From: Methylobacterium sp. AMS5
Lineage (GTDB): Bacteria > Pseudomonadota > Alphaproteobacteria > Rhizobiales > Beijerinckiaceae
Assembly (NCBI RefSeq): GCF_001542815.1
Contig: NZ_CP006992.1
Location: forward strand, 4,097,501-4,161,500
Length of the DNA stretch: 64,000 nucleotides
Direction of reading: 5' to 3'
Shown here: positions 1 through 8,988 of the stretch, piece by piece
Layout of the letters: every line of letters begins with the position of its first letter
Numbering within the stretch: position 1 is the first letter of the stretch
The notes under the pieces: model-generated
What the model was told of the DNA's origin: nothing
Seen by the model: only the letters and a program-made list of their open reading frames with translations
The model's database searches: none
Program-made: the position numbers and the translations under genes

Positions 1-475
1 CGAAGGCGCGCACCCGGTAGCGGCGCAGCCAGCCGGTATCGGGATGGGCGATCACCTTGGCCAGCCCCCCGTCGTTGGTGAGGAGCAGCAGCCCTTCGGT
101 GTTGATGTCGAGCCGGCCGATGGCGACGACCCGCGGAAGCTCGTCGGGCAGGCCGTCGAAGACGGTCGGGCGGCCTTCCGGGTCGCGGGCGGTCGTCACG
201 ACACCGCGCGGCTTGTGCAGGAGCCAGAGCCGGGTCCGCTCGCGGGCGGGCAGGGGCTCGTCGTCCACCGTGATGCGATCGGAATCGGTGACGTTGATCG
301 CCGGCGAGGTCAGGACCTTGCCGTTGAGGGTGACGCGGCCGGCCTCGATCAGCGCCTCCGCGTCGCGGCGGGAGGCGATGCCGGCGCGGGCGATGGCCTT
401 GGCAATGCGCTCACCCTCGGGCGCGGCGGGTTGGTCCGCGGGCACGGCCGGGGAGGTGTCTGGAATGTCGGTCAT
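1..475 (-). CDS. RsuA/RluB-family pseudouridine synthase (partial, 3' end outside window)
   Basis: The reverse strand reads about 158 codons from an ATG at 475 to the window edge without a stop, so the C-terminus is missing. After an acidic, proline-rich leader of about 20 residues comes an S4-type RNA-binding stretch (ERIAKAIARAGIASRRDAE, then LIEAGRVTLNGK). The start of the catalytic domain follows, with the family motif GRLDINTEGLLLLTND, where the Asp after GRL is the expected catalytic residue. The family isomerises specific uridines in rRNA. Whether this one acts on 23S (RluB-like) or 16S (RsuA-like) rRNA cannot be told from the N-terminal half. Family assignment is firm. Confidence 0.9.
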   Translation of the reverse strand, partial: MTDIPDTSPAVPADQPAAPEGERIAKAIARAGIASRRDAEALIEAGRVTLNGKVLTSPAINVTDSDRITVDDEPLPARERTRLWLLHKPRGVVTTARDPEGRPTVFDGLPDELPRVVAIGRLDINTEGLLLLTNDGGLAKVIAHPDTGWLRRYRVRAF

Positions 476-582
476 CCGCGCCCCTTATCAGACCGGAGGG
501 GCGCACAAAAGGAAAAGGCGGCCCGCGAAGGGCCGCCTCGTCCGTCAAGTCCCGCGAAATGCCTCGCGAAACGGCCGTATCG

Positions 583-759
583 TCACAGCCGCGGGGAGCG
601 CCCGCGCACCGCGCCCATCACCGCCGAGATCAGGAACAGGGCGATGGCGACGAAGAAGACGATCTTGGCCGCTTCCATGGCGGTGCCGGCGATGCCGCCG
701 AAGCCGAGCAGCGCAGCGATCAGAGCGACGACGAGAAAGGTAACAGCCCAACCGATCAT
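583..759 (-). CDS. DUF1328 / YtjA-type small membrane protein
   Basis: A 58-residue protein with two hydrophobic segments, about residues 2-20 and 30-48, separated by a short loop containing MEAAK. The start is fixed by a strong Shine-Dalgarno (AGGAGG, about 5 bases before ATG 759). Size, topology and the opening [20 protein letters not shown] fit the UPF0391/DUF1328 family of small inner-membrane proteins, whose function is unknown. It stands alone, reading away from the GGDEF-EAL gene. The annotation is by family only and no role is proposed. Confidence 0.85.
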   Translation of the reverse strand: MIGWAVTFLVVALIAALLGFGGIAGTAMEAAKIVFFVAIALFLISAVMGAVRGRSPRL

Positions 760-1020
760 GGTATCCTCCTGACGGCCGTCTCAGACGGTGTCTTGCGGTG
801 TCTTCGAAGTCTGTCCTGGCTGTGAAATTGCCAAGCTGCCGGAATCGTTCCGTCCCTGGCGCTGAAAACGGCCGCCGAGGCCGCGCGTTCCCGTCCCCGG
901 ATCCGTGCGCCCGGGCCCGCTCGCACGGGAGGAGGGTGGCGGAGCAGCAAGGGCTGCGCGCGCGGGACCGGCGGGCGGGATGGCCCCGCGCGCGAAAAAA
1001 ACGTCCGCCGAAGCGTGGTG

Positions 1021-3135
1021 TCAGGCCGCGAGCGTCCCTGCCGCCGGCGTTCCTGCCGACAGTCCCTCGGACCGCGTCGAGGTTTCGAGCAGGGCGGCGA
1101 TCTCGTGGATCGGCCGGGGCGGGCTGAACAGGTAACCCTGGACCTCCTGCGCACCCTCCGCCCGGACGGTGGCCAGCTGCGGCTCGGTCTCCACGCCCTC
1201 GACCAGCGTGGTGATGCCGAGGCTCGCCCCCAGGCTCACGATGGCGCGGATGATGGCGCCGGCCTCCGACTGCGCGGCGCAGTCGCGCACGAAGGAGCGG
1301 TCGATCTTGATCTTGTCGAACGGGAAGCGCCGCAGGTAGCTGATCGAGGAATAGCCCGTGCCGAAATCGTCCATGGAGATGCGCACCCCGAGCTTGCGCA
1401 GGGTATGGAGCGTCTCGAGATTCGCCTCGGTGTCGTCGAGCAGCACGCTCTCGGTAATCTCCAGTTCCAGCCGCGCCGCCTTGAGGCCGCTGCCCGCGAG
1501 CGCGCCGAGCGCGCTCTGGACGAAGCCGCGGTGGCGCAGTTGCAGCGGCGAGACGTTGACCGCGACGCTGATGTCGTCCGGCCAGGCGGCGGCATCACGG
1601 CAGGCCTGGCGCAGCACCCATTCGCCGATCGGCACGATCAGGCCGGTCTCCTCGGCCAGCGGGATGAACACCATCGGGCTCATGAGACCGCGCTCGGGAT
1701 GGCGCCAGCGCACCAGCGCCTCCATCCCGGTGATGCGGTTGTCGGACAGGTCCACGAGCGGCTGGTAATGCAGCTCGAACAGGCCCTGCTGGAGCGCCTC
1801 GCGCAGCTCGCGTTCGAGGTCGAGCCGCTCGCGCAGGGTCTCGTCCATCTGCGGCTCGAACAGGCGGCAGGTGCCGCGCCCCTCGGCCTTCGCCTCGTAG
1901 AGGGCCATGTCGGCCTCCTTGAGGAGGCGCTCGATGTTGTGCGGGACGCCGTCCTCGGACGCGGCGAGGGCGATGCCGGCGCTCATCCCGATCTCGACGG
2001 TGATCCCGTCGAGGTCGTAGGGCGCGCCGACCATCTCGATTAGGCGCTCGGCCAGCGCCGCCGCCCCGGCCGTGTCCTCGACGTGGGACAGCACGGCGAA
2101 CTCGTCGCCGCCGAGCCGGGCCACCACGTCGCGCCCGCGCACATGCGCCCGCAGCCGCTCGGCCACCGCCCGCAGCAGGGTGTCCCCCACCGCATGGCCG
2201 AAGCTGTCGTTGATCGGCTTGAAGCGGTCGAGATCGAGGCAGAGCACGGCGAGGTGCGCGCCGCCCCGCAGCGTCTCGATCAGCTCGGCGCCGATCTCGC
2301 GCAGACGGGTGCGATTGGGCAGGTCGGTGAGCCCGTCGTGACGGGCCATGTGGATGATGCGCGCCTCGTTGCGCCGCCGCTCGGTGATGTCCTCGAAGGT
2401 CGCCACCCAGCCGCCGCCGGGCATGGGCCGGTGGGTCACGGCGATGATCCGCCCGTCGGCGAGTTCGCGCAGCACCGACTTCGATCCGTCCGCGGTGAGC
2501 GAGGTGCGGGTGCCCTCGCTCACCGCATCGACCGTGACGCCGCGCTTGTAGCAGCCGAGCGTCACCAGCGCCTCGATGATCGCGCGCTGGCTCATGCCGA
2601 CATCGAGCGCGCCCTCGGGCAGGCCGAAGATTTCCAGGTAGCGCCGGTTCCAGACGAGGAGCCGCTGGTCCGCGTCGAACATGCACAGGCCCTGGGTCAT
2701 GTTCGCCAGGGCGGCGTCGAAGCGCCGGTTCTGCTCGCTCAGTTGGGCATGCGCCTCGACCAGGGCGTGGCGGGTCCGGTGCTGCTCGCTGACGTCGCTG
2801 CCGACGCCGCGGTAGCCCAGGAAATCGCCCTCGGGCGAGATCAGCGGCCGGCCGCTGATCTCGAACCAGCGCGCCGTACCGTCGGGATGGCGGTAGACGT
2901 AGGTCAGGTCGCGGAACGGGCGGCGGGCGGCGATCGTCTCGCGGTAGACCGCGAGGCTCAGGTCCTCCCGCTCGCAGAACAGCGCGGACCGCTCGACCCC
3001 GATCAGGCTCGCCGTCGGGCGGCCCAGCAGGCGCTCCGCCCCTGAGGAAAGGTAGCTGAATCGATCCTCGGAATCCGTCGCCCAGATCCAATCGAAGGCG
3101 ATTCGCGCCAATTCTTCGAGGTCGTTCAAAGGCAT
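1021..3135 (-). CDS. PAS-GGDEF-EAL cyclic-di-GMP signalling protein
   Basis: A protein of about 704 residues. I chose ATG 3135 (MPLNDLEELARIAFDWIW) because the open frame upstream of it has no protein character. Two PAS-type sensor regions occupy roughly residues 1-130 and 140-260. A GGDEF domain follows with an intact GGDEF signature and an RxxD inhibitory-site motif (RGRD) five residues before it. Next is an EAL domain with EALVRW and DDFGTGYSS. Both catalytic signatures look intact, so the protein could make and/or hydrolyse cyclic-di-GMP; which activity dominates cannot be read from sequence. No transmembrane segment is seen, so it is probably cytoplasmic. It is monocistronic and divergent from the hydrolase at 3410. 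Confidence 0.93.
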   Translation of the reverse strand: MPLNDLEELARIAFDWIWATDSEDRFSYLSSGAERLLGRPTASLIGVERSALFCEREDLSLAVYRETIAARRPFRDLTYVYRHPDGTARWFEISGRPLISPEGDFLGYRGVGSDVSEQHRTRHALVEAHAQLSEQNRRFDAALANMTQGLCMFDADQRLLVWNRRYLEIFGLPEGALDVGMSQRAIIEALVTLGCYKRGVTVDAVSEGTRTSLTADGSKSVLRELADGRIIAVTHRPMPGGGWVATFEDITERRRNEARIIHMARHDGLTDLPNRTRLREIGAELIETLRGGAHLAVLCLDLDRFKPINDSFGHAVGDTLLRAVAERLRAHVRGRDVVARLGGDEFAVLSHVEDTAGAAALAERLIEMVGAPYDLDGITVEIGMSAGIALAASEDGVPHNIERLLKEADMALYEAKAEGRGTCRLFEPQMDETLRERLDLERELREALQQGLFELHYQPLVDLSDNRITGMEALVRWRHPERGLMSPMVFIPLAEETGLIVPIGEWVLRQACRDAAAWPDDISVAVNVSPLQLRHRGFVQSALGALAGSGLKAARLELEITESVLLDDTEANLETLHTLRKLGVRISMDDFGTGYSSISYLRRFPFDKIKIDRSFVRDCAAQSEAGAIIRAIVSLGASLGITTLVEGVETEPQLATVRAEGAQEVQGYLFSPPRPIHEIAALLETSTRSEGLSAGTPAAGTLAA

Positions 3136-3409
3136 GTCACCACCATAGACTACCCCGATCATCCGGTCGAAGTGTAAACATTTTATCTTGCCTATGCCTT
3201 CGCCAACCTGCTTAAAATCCAGTCGATGCCGTGCATCGGCCGCTGCGATCCCCGCAGGATCTTGTGGAGGCCGCATCTCCGCTCGGCGATATCCCGTCTC
3301 CACCTCGGGCTCATCTCTGGTCCGCGTGCCGTGGGCGCCCTGACCCCGGAGCCATGACGCCGCGAGATCGTTGTCCGCGACGAATGAAGGGCAAGACGGG
3401 AGGACGCGG

Positions 3410-4327
3410 ATGGCAGAGGGCGACGACCTGTTTCCCGGCTTCGCGCCGCTGTGGATCGAGGGGCCGGCGGGCCGCTGGTTCGGCCGGGCCGGCGGTCCCG
3501 AATCGGCACCGCCGCTCCTGCTGCTGCACGGCTTTCCGCAGAGCCACGCGATGTGGCACCGGCTGGCGCCGGCGCTCGCCGAGACGCACCGCGTCATCGC
3601 CCTCGACGTGAAAGGCTACGGCTGGTCGGCCGCGCCGGATTCGGGGAGCGGGGAGAACGCCTACGCCAAGCGGCGGCTCGGGGCGGAGATCGTCGCGGTG
3701 ATGGAGCGGCTCGGCCATATCCGCTTCGCGCTGGCCGGCCATGATCGCGGTGCCCGCATCGGCTACCGGCTGGCGCTGGACGAACCCGGCCGGATCGAGC
3801 GGCTCGCGCTGCTCGACATCGTGCCGACCGACGTGCAGTGGGCCCGCATCGAGGCGAATCCCGACGCGAACCCGCACTGGCCGTTCCTGTCGCGCCCCGC
3901 CCCGGAACCGGAGGAGGCGATCCGCCGCGATCCGGACGGCTATTTCGAGGGGCTGCTGCGCGACTGGACCGCCGCGCACGATCTGACTGCCTTCGACGCC
4001 CGCGCGCTCACCCTCTACCGGCACGCCTGGAACGTCCCCGAGCGCATCCACGCGATGTGCGAGGATTACCGGGCCGGCGGCGCCGACGGGCCGGACCGCG
4101 CCGCCGACCGCGCCGACCTCGCCGCGGGCCGGACCCTGCCGATGCCGGTGCTCGTGCTCGCGAGCGAGGCCTATCTCGATCGGGACAAGCCCGAGACCGC
4201 GCTGGCAGCCTGGCAACAGACCTTTGCGCCACGGGCGCAGGGCGCCCGCATCGCCTCCGGCCACTTCATGGCCGAGGAAGCGCCGGAGCCGACGCTGCGG
4301 GCGCTAAAGAGCTTTCTCGCAGCGTAA
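3410..4327 (+). CDS. alpha/beta hydrolase, fluoroacetate dehalogenase-like
   Basis: A 305-residue alpha/beta hydrolase. The start at 3410 has GGGAGGA 8-9 bases upstream. The oxyanion motif HGFPQ is at residues 40-44. The nucleophile elbow is GHDRGARIGYR with Asp112, i.e. Asp rather than Ser, as in haloalkanoate dehalogenases. Arg113 and Arg116 match the carboxylate-binding arginines of fluoroacetate dehalogenase, and His156-Trp157 (NPHWPF) and Tyr220 (CEDYRA) match its halide pocket. Asp136 and His285 (SGHFM) complete the triad. This makes C-F or C-Cl hydrolysis of 2-haloacids plausible, but many homologues with this pattern have not been tested. The gene is convergent with the SDR gene at 4333, only 5 bases away. 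Confidence 0.85.
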   Translation: MAEGDDLFPGFAPLWIEGPAGRWFGRAGGPESAPPLLLLHGFPQSHAMWHRLAPALAETHRVIALDVKGYGWSAAPDSGSGENAYAKRRLGAEIVAVMERLGHIRFALAGHDRGARIGYRLALDEPGRIERLALLDIVPTDVQWARIEANPDANPHWPFLSRPAPEPEEAIRRDPDGYFEGLLRDWTAAHDLTAFDARALTLYRHAWNVPERIHAMCEDYRAGGADGPDRAADRADLAAGRTLPMPVLVLASEAYLDRDKPETALAAWQQTFAPRAQGARIASGHFMAEEAPEPTLRALKSFLAA

Positions 4328-4332
4328 ATTCC

Positions 4333-5034
4333 TCAAAAGCGCTCGACCCACGGCCGGAGGGCGATCTCGTCGGTCCAGGCGCTGCGATCCTGGCGCAGGA
4401 GGGCGAGGTAGCTTTTCGCGATGGCGTCCGGATCGAGAGTCGCGTCGGGATGGTCCTGCGGATCGGGCCGGGCGGCGGAGCGGATGGCGCCATCGATCAC
4501 GATATGGGCGACATGGATGCCCTGGGGCTGCCATTCGCGGGCAAGGCTCTGCGCGAGGCCCCGCAGGGCGAACTTGCCCATGGCGAAGGGGGCCGAGCCC
4601 GCAAAGCCCTTCACGCTCGCCGAAGCGCCGGTGAACAGGATCGCGCCGTGGCGGTGGGGCAGCATCCGCCGGGCGGCGGCCTGCGCCACGAGGAAGCCGC
4701 CATAGGCCGAGACCGAGAGGGCGCGGGCCACCGCCTCAGGATCGAGATCGACGGTGGCCCCGCGCAGCCGGCCGCTGGCGTTGTAGACCACCACGTCCGG
4801 CGCACCGCCCAGCGCCGGTTCGAGCCGGGGGAACAGGGCCTCGACCTGCCCCGGATCGGTGGCATCGCAGGCATGGACCACGGCCCCCGTCTCCGCGGCG
4901 AGATCGCTCAGCTTTTCGACATTTCGCGCGGCAAGCCCGACCTTCAGCCCCTCGGCCGTGAACAGGCGCGCCAGCGAGGCGCTCAGACCGGGGCCGGCAC
5001 CGACGATCAGGGCGCGCTGGTAGGTCGGGACCAT
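4333..5034 (-). CDS. SDR-family oxidoreductase with Tyr-to-Phe active-site change
   Basis: A 233-residue classical-length short-chain dehydrogenase/reductase. The Rossmann motif GAGPGLSASLA is at residues 12-22, and NASG is in the usual NNAG position. The conserved Ser lies in TGASAS, but the YxxxK catalytic motif reads FAMGK, so the Tyr is Phe. The subfamily with FAxxKFALRGLAQSLARE is recurrent in proteobacteria, so this may be a subfamily trait rather than a lesion. It may bind NAD(P) with altered or no dehydrogenase activity. It lies just upstream of tadA on the same strand, about 70 bases apart, possibly co-transcribed. Substrate unknown. Confidence 0.85.
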   Translation of the reverse strand: MVPTYQRALIVGAGPGLSASLARLFTAEGLKVGLAARNVEKLSDLAAETGAVVHACDATDPGQVEALFPRLEPALGGAPDVVVYNASGRLRGATVDLDPEAVARALSVSAYGGFLVAQAAARRMLPHRHGAILFTGASASVKGFAGSAPFAMGKFALRGLAQSLAREWQPQGIHVAHIVIDGAIRSAARPDPQDHPDATLDPDAIAKSYLALLRQDRSAWTDEIALRPWVERF

Positions 5035-5106
5035 GGGAGGGGGCTCCGTGCGGCATCGCGGGACGTGAGCCGAACGCGCCGCGAGCCGCCGCGGTTCGCC
5101 TCCCGC

Positions 5107-5565
5107 TCACCCCCGCCTTTCCGAAAAGAAATCCCTGAGGAGGCCGGCCGCCTCGCCCTCGCGAAAGCCCGAATAGACCTCCGGCGCGTGGTGGCAGGTC
5201 GGCTGGTTGAACACGCGGGGGCCGTGCTCGACGCCGCCGCCCTTGGGGTCGGAGGCGGCGTAGTAGAGCCGGCGGATGCGGGCGAAGGCGATCGCGCCCG
5301 CGCACATCGGGCAGGGCTCCAGGGTGACGTAGAGGTCGCAGCCGGTGAGCCGCTCGTCGCGCAGCGCGGCGCAGGCGGCGCGGATCGCCAGGATCTCGGC
5401 ATGGGCCGTGGGGTCGCACAGCGTGCGCGGCCGGTTGCCCGCGACCGCGAGCACGGTCCCGTCCCGCACCACGGCCGCGCCGACCGGCACCTCGCCCAAC
5501 GCCGCGGCCTCGCGGGCGGCGGTGAAGGCGAGGTCGAGGAAACCGGGCATCACGTCAAGCTGCAT
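5107..5565 (-). CDS. tadA: tRNA-specific adenosine-34 deaminase TadA
   Basis: A 152-residue cytidine-deaminase-fold protein. The zinc signature is complete: TAHAEILAI (His plus catalytic Glu) and EPCPMCAGAI (two Cys). Family members deaminate A34 to inosine in tRNA-Arg(ACG), allowing one tRNA to read CGU, CGC and CGA; that tRNA is itself encoded at 24480-24556. The start at 5565 (MQLDVMPGF) is preferred over the longer reading because upstream codons are low-complexity Arg/Ala; an internal Met at 5550 is also possible, and neither has a strong ribosome-binding site. Essential in most bacteria. Confidence 0.95.
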   Translation of the reverse strand: MQLDVMPGFLDLAFTAAREAAALGEVPVGAAVVRDGTVLAVAGNRPRTLCDPTAHAEILAIRAACAALRDERLTGCDLYVTLEPCPMCAGAIAFARIRRLYYAASDPKGGGVEHGPRVFNQPTCHHAPEVYSGFREGEAAGLLRDFFSERRG

Positions 5566-5660
5566 GGAACCCGACCGATGGTCGAACTCCATGCGTCCGG
5601 CGGACGCCCGCCGCCGCGCCGTCGCGCGGGCCATCGACGATGAGCCATCATCGATGGGTC

Positions 5661-6968
5661 TTACGTGCCGGAGGAAGCCGCTTCGCGGGCGACCTCCCGG
5701 CCGCCGATATCGCTGCGGAAGAACCCGTCCGGCCAGTCGATGCGCTTCACTGCCGCGTAGGCGCGGTCTTTCGCTTGCCCCACGCTGGCGCCGAGCGCCG
5801 TGACCGCGAGCACCCGGCCGCCATCGGCGAGCAGCCGGTCGCCGTCGCGGCGGGTGCCGGCCTGGAACACCAGAACCGTCGCGTCGCCCGCCTCGCCCCC
5901 GGCCGCCTCGACGCCGCGGATTTCCGTGCCGCGGGTCACCGCGCCGGGATAGCCCCGCGCCGCCATCACCACGGTGAGCGCGGCGCGGGAGGCGTCAAAG
6001 CCGATGGCGACGCCGGAGAGGTCGCCTTGAGCCGCGGCCAGCAGGGCCGGCACGAGATCGCCGGTCAGGCGCGGCATCAGCACCTGCGCCTCCGGATCGC
6101 CGAAGCGGGTGTTGTACTCGATGAGCTTCGGGCCCTCCGCCGTCAGCATCAGCCCGGCATAGAGGATGCCGGCGAAGGGCGTGCCGCGGGCGGCCATCCC
6201 GGCCAGCGTCGGCGCGATGATCCGCGTCATCACCGTCTCGGTGATCTCCGGCGTGACGATGGAGGCGGGAGAATAGGCGCCCATGCCCCCCGTATTGGGG
6301 CCGAGGTCGCCGTCATGGACGCGCTTGTGGTCCTGCGCCGTCCCGATCGGCACCGCACGGGTGCCGTCGCAGAGCGCGAAGAAGCTCGCCTCCTCGCCGA
6401 ACAGGCATTCCTCGATGACGAGCGCCCCGCCCTCGCTGCCGTCGAGGATCGCCCGCACGGCGGCCTCGGCCTCGGGCAGCGTCTCGGCCACGGTCACGCC
6501 CTTGCCGGCGGCGAGCCCGTCGGCCTTGACCACGATCGGCGCGCCGCGCGCGCGCAGATAGGCCAGCGCCGGATCGAGGTCGGTGAAGCGGGCGAAGGCG
6601 GCGGTCGGGATGTCGTGAGCGGCGCACAGATCCTTGGTGAAGCCCTTCGAGCCTTCGAGCTGCGCCGCGGCCTTCGTCGGCCCGAAGGCGGGGATGCCGG
6701 CGGCCTGAAGGTCGTCGACGAGGCCCGCCACCAGCGGCGCCTCCGGCCCGACCACCACGAGGCCGACCCCTTCCGCCCGGCAGAACGCGACGACGGCGGC
6801 GTGGTCGGACACCGCGAGGTCCGGCCGGTTCTCGCCGTGCTGCGCCGTGCCCGGATTGCCGGGGGCGATGAACAGCCGCGCGCAGAGCGGCGATTTCGCG
6901 ATGGCCCAGGCCAGCGCGTGTTCGCGCCCGCCGGAGCCGATGAGCAGGATGGAGAAGGGCTCGGTCAT
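5661..6968 (-). CDS. purD: phosphoribosylamine--glycine ligase (GAR synthetase)
   Basis: A 435-residue ATP-grasp enzyme of purine synthesis, joining glycine to phosphoribosylamine. It opens with the N-domain motif [15 protein letters not shown], then GNPGTAQ. The ATP-grasp core contains [22 protein letters not shown] and the metal-binding [12 protein letters not shown]. Length is normal for PurD. ATG 6968 (MTEPFS) gives the canonical N-terminus; an in-frame ATG six codons earlier is possible but adds nothing conserved. It is followed on the same strand by tadA after about 95 bases, and is divergent from the gene at 7076. Confidence 0.97.
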   Translation of the reverse strand: MTEPFSILLIGSGGREHALAWAIAKSPLCARLFIAPGNPGTAQHGENRPDLAVSDHAAVVAFCRAEGVGLVVVGPEAPLVAGLVDDLQAAGIPAFGPTKAAAQLEGSKGFTKDLCAAHDIPTAAFARFTDLDPALAYLRARGAPIVVKADGLAAGKGVTVAETLPEAEAAVRAILDGSEGGALVIEECLFGEEASFFALCDGTRAVPIGTAQDHKRVHDGDLGPNTGGMGAYSPASIVTPEITETVMTRIIAPTLAGMAARGTPFAGILYAGLMLTAEGPKLIEYNTRFGDPEAQVLMPRLTGDLVPALLAAAQGDLSGVAIGFDASRAALTVVMAARGYPGAVTRGTEIRGVEAAGGEAGDATVLVFQAGTRRDGDRLLADGGRVLAVTALGASVGQAKDRAYAAVKRIDWPDGFFRSDIGGREVAREAASSGT

Positions 6969-7075
6969 GAGAAGAACCCTATCCAAAAAATTTTGGGCCG
7001 GGGAAAGGGCGTTTCGCGTTTGCCCCGGCGACGCGGCCGGCCATGCACCCGGCCACGCAAGGGAGAAGCCGCCTC

Positions 7076-7813
7076 ATGGCGCCGCAAGATCGTCAGCCGG
7101 ACCGTCACGAGGGGCCGGGCCGGCAGCGCCGCGGGCTCGGCCTGGAAGGCGCCAACACCCTGGTGCAGACCTTGGCGATCCTCGGGGCAGGGGCCTGGGG
7201 CGTCTACACCTTCGTCTACGAGGCGCGGATCAAGCCGGGGCTCGCCCCGCCCTCAGTCTCGGTGAAGACCGATCTGGCCCGGGTCGGCGTGCGCGGCGAC
7301 CGGGTGGCGATCCGCTCGACCGTGACCCGCACCAATGTCGGCCAGGCGGGCGTGCGCGTACTCGGGCTGACCTACACCGTGGTCGGCATCCGCACCCGCT
7401 TCTCCGAATCGAGCGACGACACGGCAGCGCGGGAGGCCGCCTTCCGGGCCTCGCTCTCCGGCACGGCGAACGTCGATGCCGCCCGCGACTACGTGCGCGA
7501 GAGCGGCGGGATGCCGATCCTGCGCCAGGGGTTGCTGTTCTCCGGCGCGACGCCGCTTCCGAGCGAGCCCTCCGACCTCAATCCGGGCGAATCCGTCTCG
7601 CGCGACGTGATCGTCTATGCCGACCGCAAGACCTTCGACGCGGTGCGCTTCGAGGTGCGGCTCGCCTACGCCAAGGAGGACGACCCGCCCGTGCGCCTGC
7701 GCTTCGAGGCGGGGGCGGACGGCGTGCTCGCGACCGTCCCGGCCGAGCCCTGTCCCGCGCCGAAATGCCCGCTGCGGGCCACGGATTTCGCCACCGAATT
7801 CTCGCTGTGGTGA
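7076..7813 (+). CDS. membrane-anchored hypothetical protein
   Basis: About 245 residues, with GGGAGAA ten bases before ATG 7076. A basic N-terminus (residues 1-25) precedes one hydrophobic segment (about 30-50, TLVQTLAILGAGAWGVYTFV). A soluble domain of about 190 residues follows that is rich in beta-strand-like stretches (VSVKTDLARVGVRGDRVAIR). Two Cys near the C-terminus (EPCPAPKC) could form a disulfide. The topology suggests a bitopic inner-membrane protein with a periplasmic domain. I do not recognise a named family. It is adjacent to the small ORF at 7891, with no obvious operon partner. Confidence 0.7.
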   Translation: MAPQDRQPDRHEGPGRQRRGLGLEGANTLVQTLAILGAGAWGVYTFVYEARIKPGLAPPSVSVKTDLARVGVRGDRVAIRSTVTRTNVGQAGVRVLGLTYTVVGIRTRFSESSDDTAAREAAFRASLSGTANVDAARDYVRESGGMPILRQGLLFSGATPLPSEPSDLNPGESVSRDVIVYADRKTFDAVRFEVRLAYAKEDDPPVRLRFEAGADGVLATVPAEPCPAPKCPLRATDFATEFSLW

Positions 7814-7890
7814 GCGCGTCGGCGCGGTCCTCCACCGGGATCGCTTTATCCCGCGCGCCGGACGGAACGGTTGGCCGGGCTCGCCTGTTG

Positions 7891-8115
7891 ATGAGAGCCA
7901 TGCCGATCTGTCGCCACTCGATCGCCTCTCCCGCCCGCCCGCCCCGCGAGCAACCCGTCGTTCGGCTGTCGCACTACGTGGTGCAGCGCCGCTCGGCGCC
8001 ACGGGCCGCCAACGACAACCGCCGCTCGCGTCTCGCGCCGGTCTGGCCCTGGGCCATGGCGGCCGCCGCCGCCCCGGCCGTGACGGCGGTGCTGATCCTC
8101 ACGCGCCTGATCTGA
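7891..8115 (+). CDS. small hypothetical membrane protein
   Basis: A 74-residue ORF starting at ATG 7891. The middle is basic and contains RAANDNRR, a short motif I recognise from many small alphaproteobacterial proteins. The C-terminus has one hydrophobic segment (WPWAMAAAAAPAVTAVLILT). The ANDNR motif and single tail-anchor-like helix make it more credible than a chance ORF, although the GC-rich background inflates ORF counts. No function can be assigned. Confidence 0.5.
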   Translation: MRAMPICRHSIASPARPPREQPVVRLSHYVVQRRSAPRAANDNRRSRLAPVWPWAMAAAAAPAVTAVLILTRLI

Positions 8116-8399
8116 GCACTGGGCGCCCTCGTCGCATCCGCTGCCGTGTCTGATTGACTTCTCCCCGCGAGAATCCAGCGCGGTCGAAGTTCTATCCATT
8201 GCGCATGTCTTCTGCTCAATACTACCTGGGCAGAACGCTGGATTTCCGTAGTGATATGAGTGACTTAGCAAAAGCGGGCTGATGGGCTAATATTTTGATC
8301 TGAAACATTTTTCTGCAGAATCTCCCCAGATCGAGCTAATCGCGTTATCAGAGTGGGGCCATGAGTGCCCTGTTCTCACAGCGGATCGAAGAGTGGGAA

Positions 8400-8935
8400 T
8401 CAGCCGATCAGGTTGCGGACGAACACCACCCGATCGGTGATCGACGTGAACGGTAAGGGTACAAGCTCGTAACCCAACCCGGAATAGGCATTCACCATCG
8501 CATGGTAGGTGTTTTCGGCTTCTGCGATCGTCTGCCTACGCTCGGCATCCTGCTCGAAGATGGCCGGCCAGTGCGGAGCTATGAAGACCTTCCTCGCATA
8601 GCGTCGCTGCTCGGCCGCCCGCAGCGCCTGAGCCGGTACGGGCAACCCGCATAACCGCAGATTGCCGATAACGGCGGGGATGCCGCGATCGAAGATGATC
8701 GGGCCGGGAGCGTTCGCGGCCTCGTGGTGGGACCGCATTTCCCATCCGAGCATCAACGCCGCGAAGGCTTCCCGATTGTCCCACGGCAAAGTGGTGCCGC
8801 CGATATTCCTCGGTCCCGAATTATCGATCTCCCAGCCTCCGGCATGTGCCGGATGCCCGCACCTGCAAGGGCCTCGATCAAGCTCGTTTTGCCCGATCCT
8901 GGGCCGCCCGTAATGACGTGAAGATGGTCGGTCAT
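8400..8935 (-). pseudogene. frameshifted P-loop ATPase / nucleotide kinase
   Basis: One protein is split between two reverse frames. From ATG 8935 the first frame reads MTDHLHVITGGPGSGKTS, a Walker A motif, and continues to EAGRSIIRD. The homologous continuation (IGGTTLPWDNREAFAALM, then FDRGIPAVIGNL, a Walker-B-like segment, ending at 8400) is in a second frame, so a one-base indel lies around 8805-8820. Joined, the product would be about 178 residues, the size of small AAA_28-type kinases. It may be a genuine pseudogene, a sequencing error, or, less likely, a programmed shift; no slippery run is obvious at the junction. Base composition is lower in GC than neighbours, as is the upstream gap 8116-8399. 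Confidence 0.8.
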
Positions 8936-8988
8936 GCTTCGTGCGGTCGTCTCGTAGGCATGTTTTGGGAACGCCGCGTGCTGGCGCG

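Noticed and set aside
1021..2043. Forward-strand ORFs opposite the GGDEF-EAL gene
   Set aside because: They are antisense shadows of a high-GC gene; compositions are Arg/Ala/Gly-rich with no motifs.
6847..7890. Long open frame reading through the gene at 7076 into the small ORF at 7891
   Set aside because: It is a shifted-frame shadow of the 7076 gene; only the 74-codon tail after 7891 has its own character.
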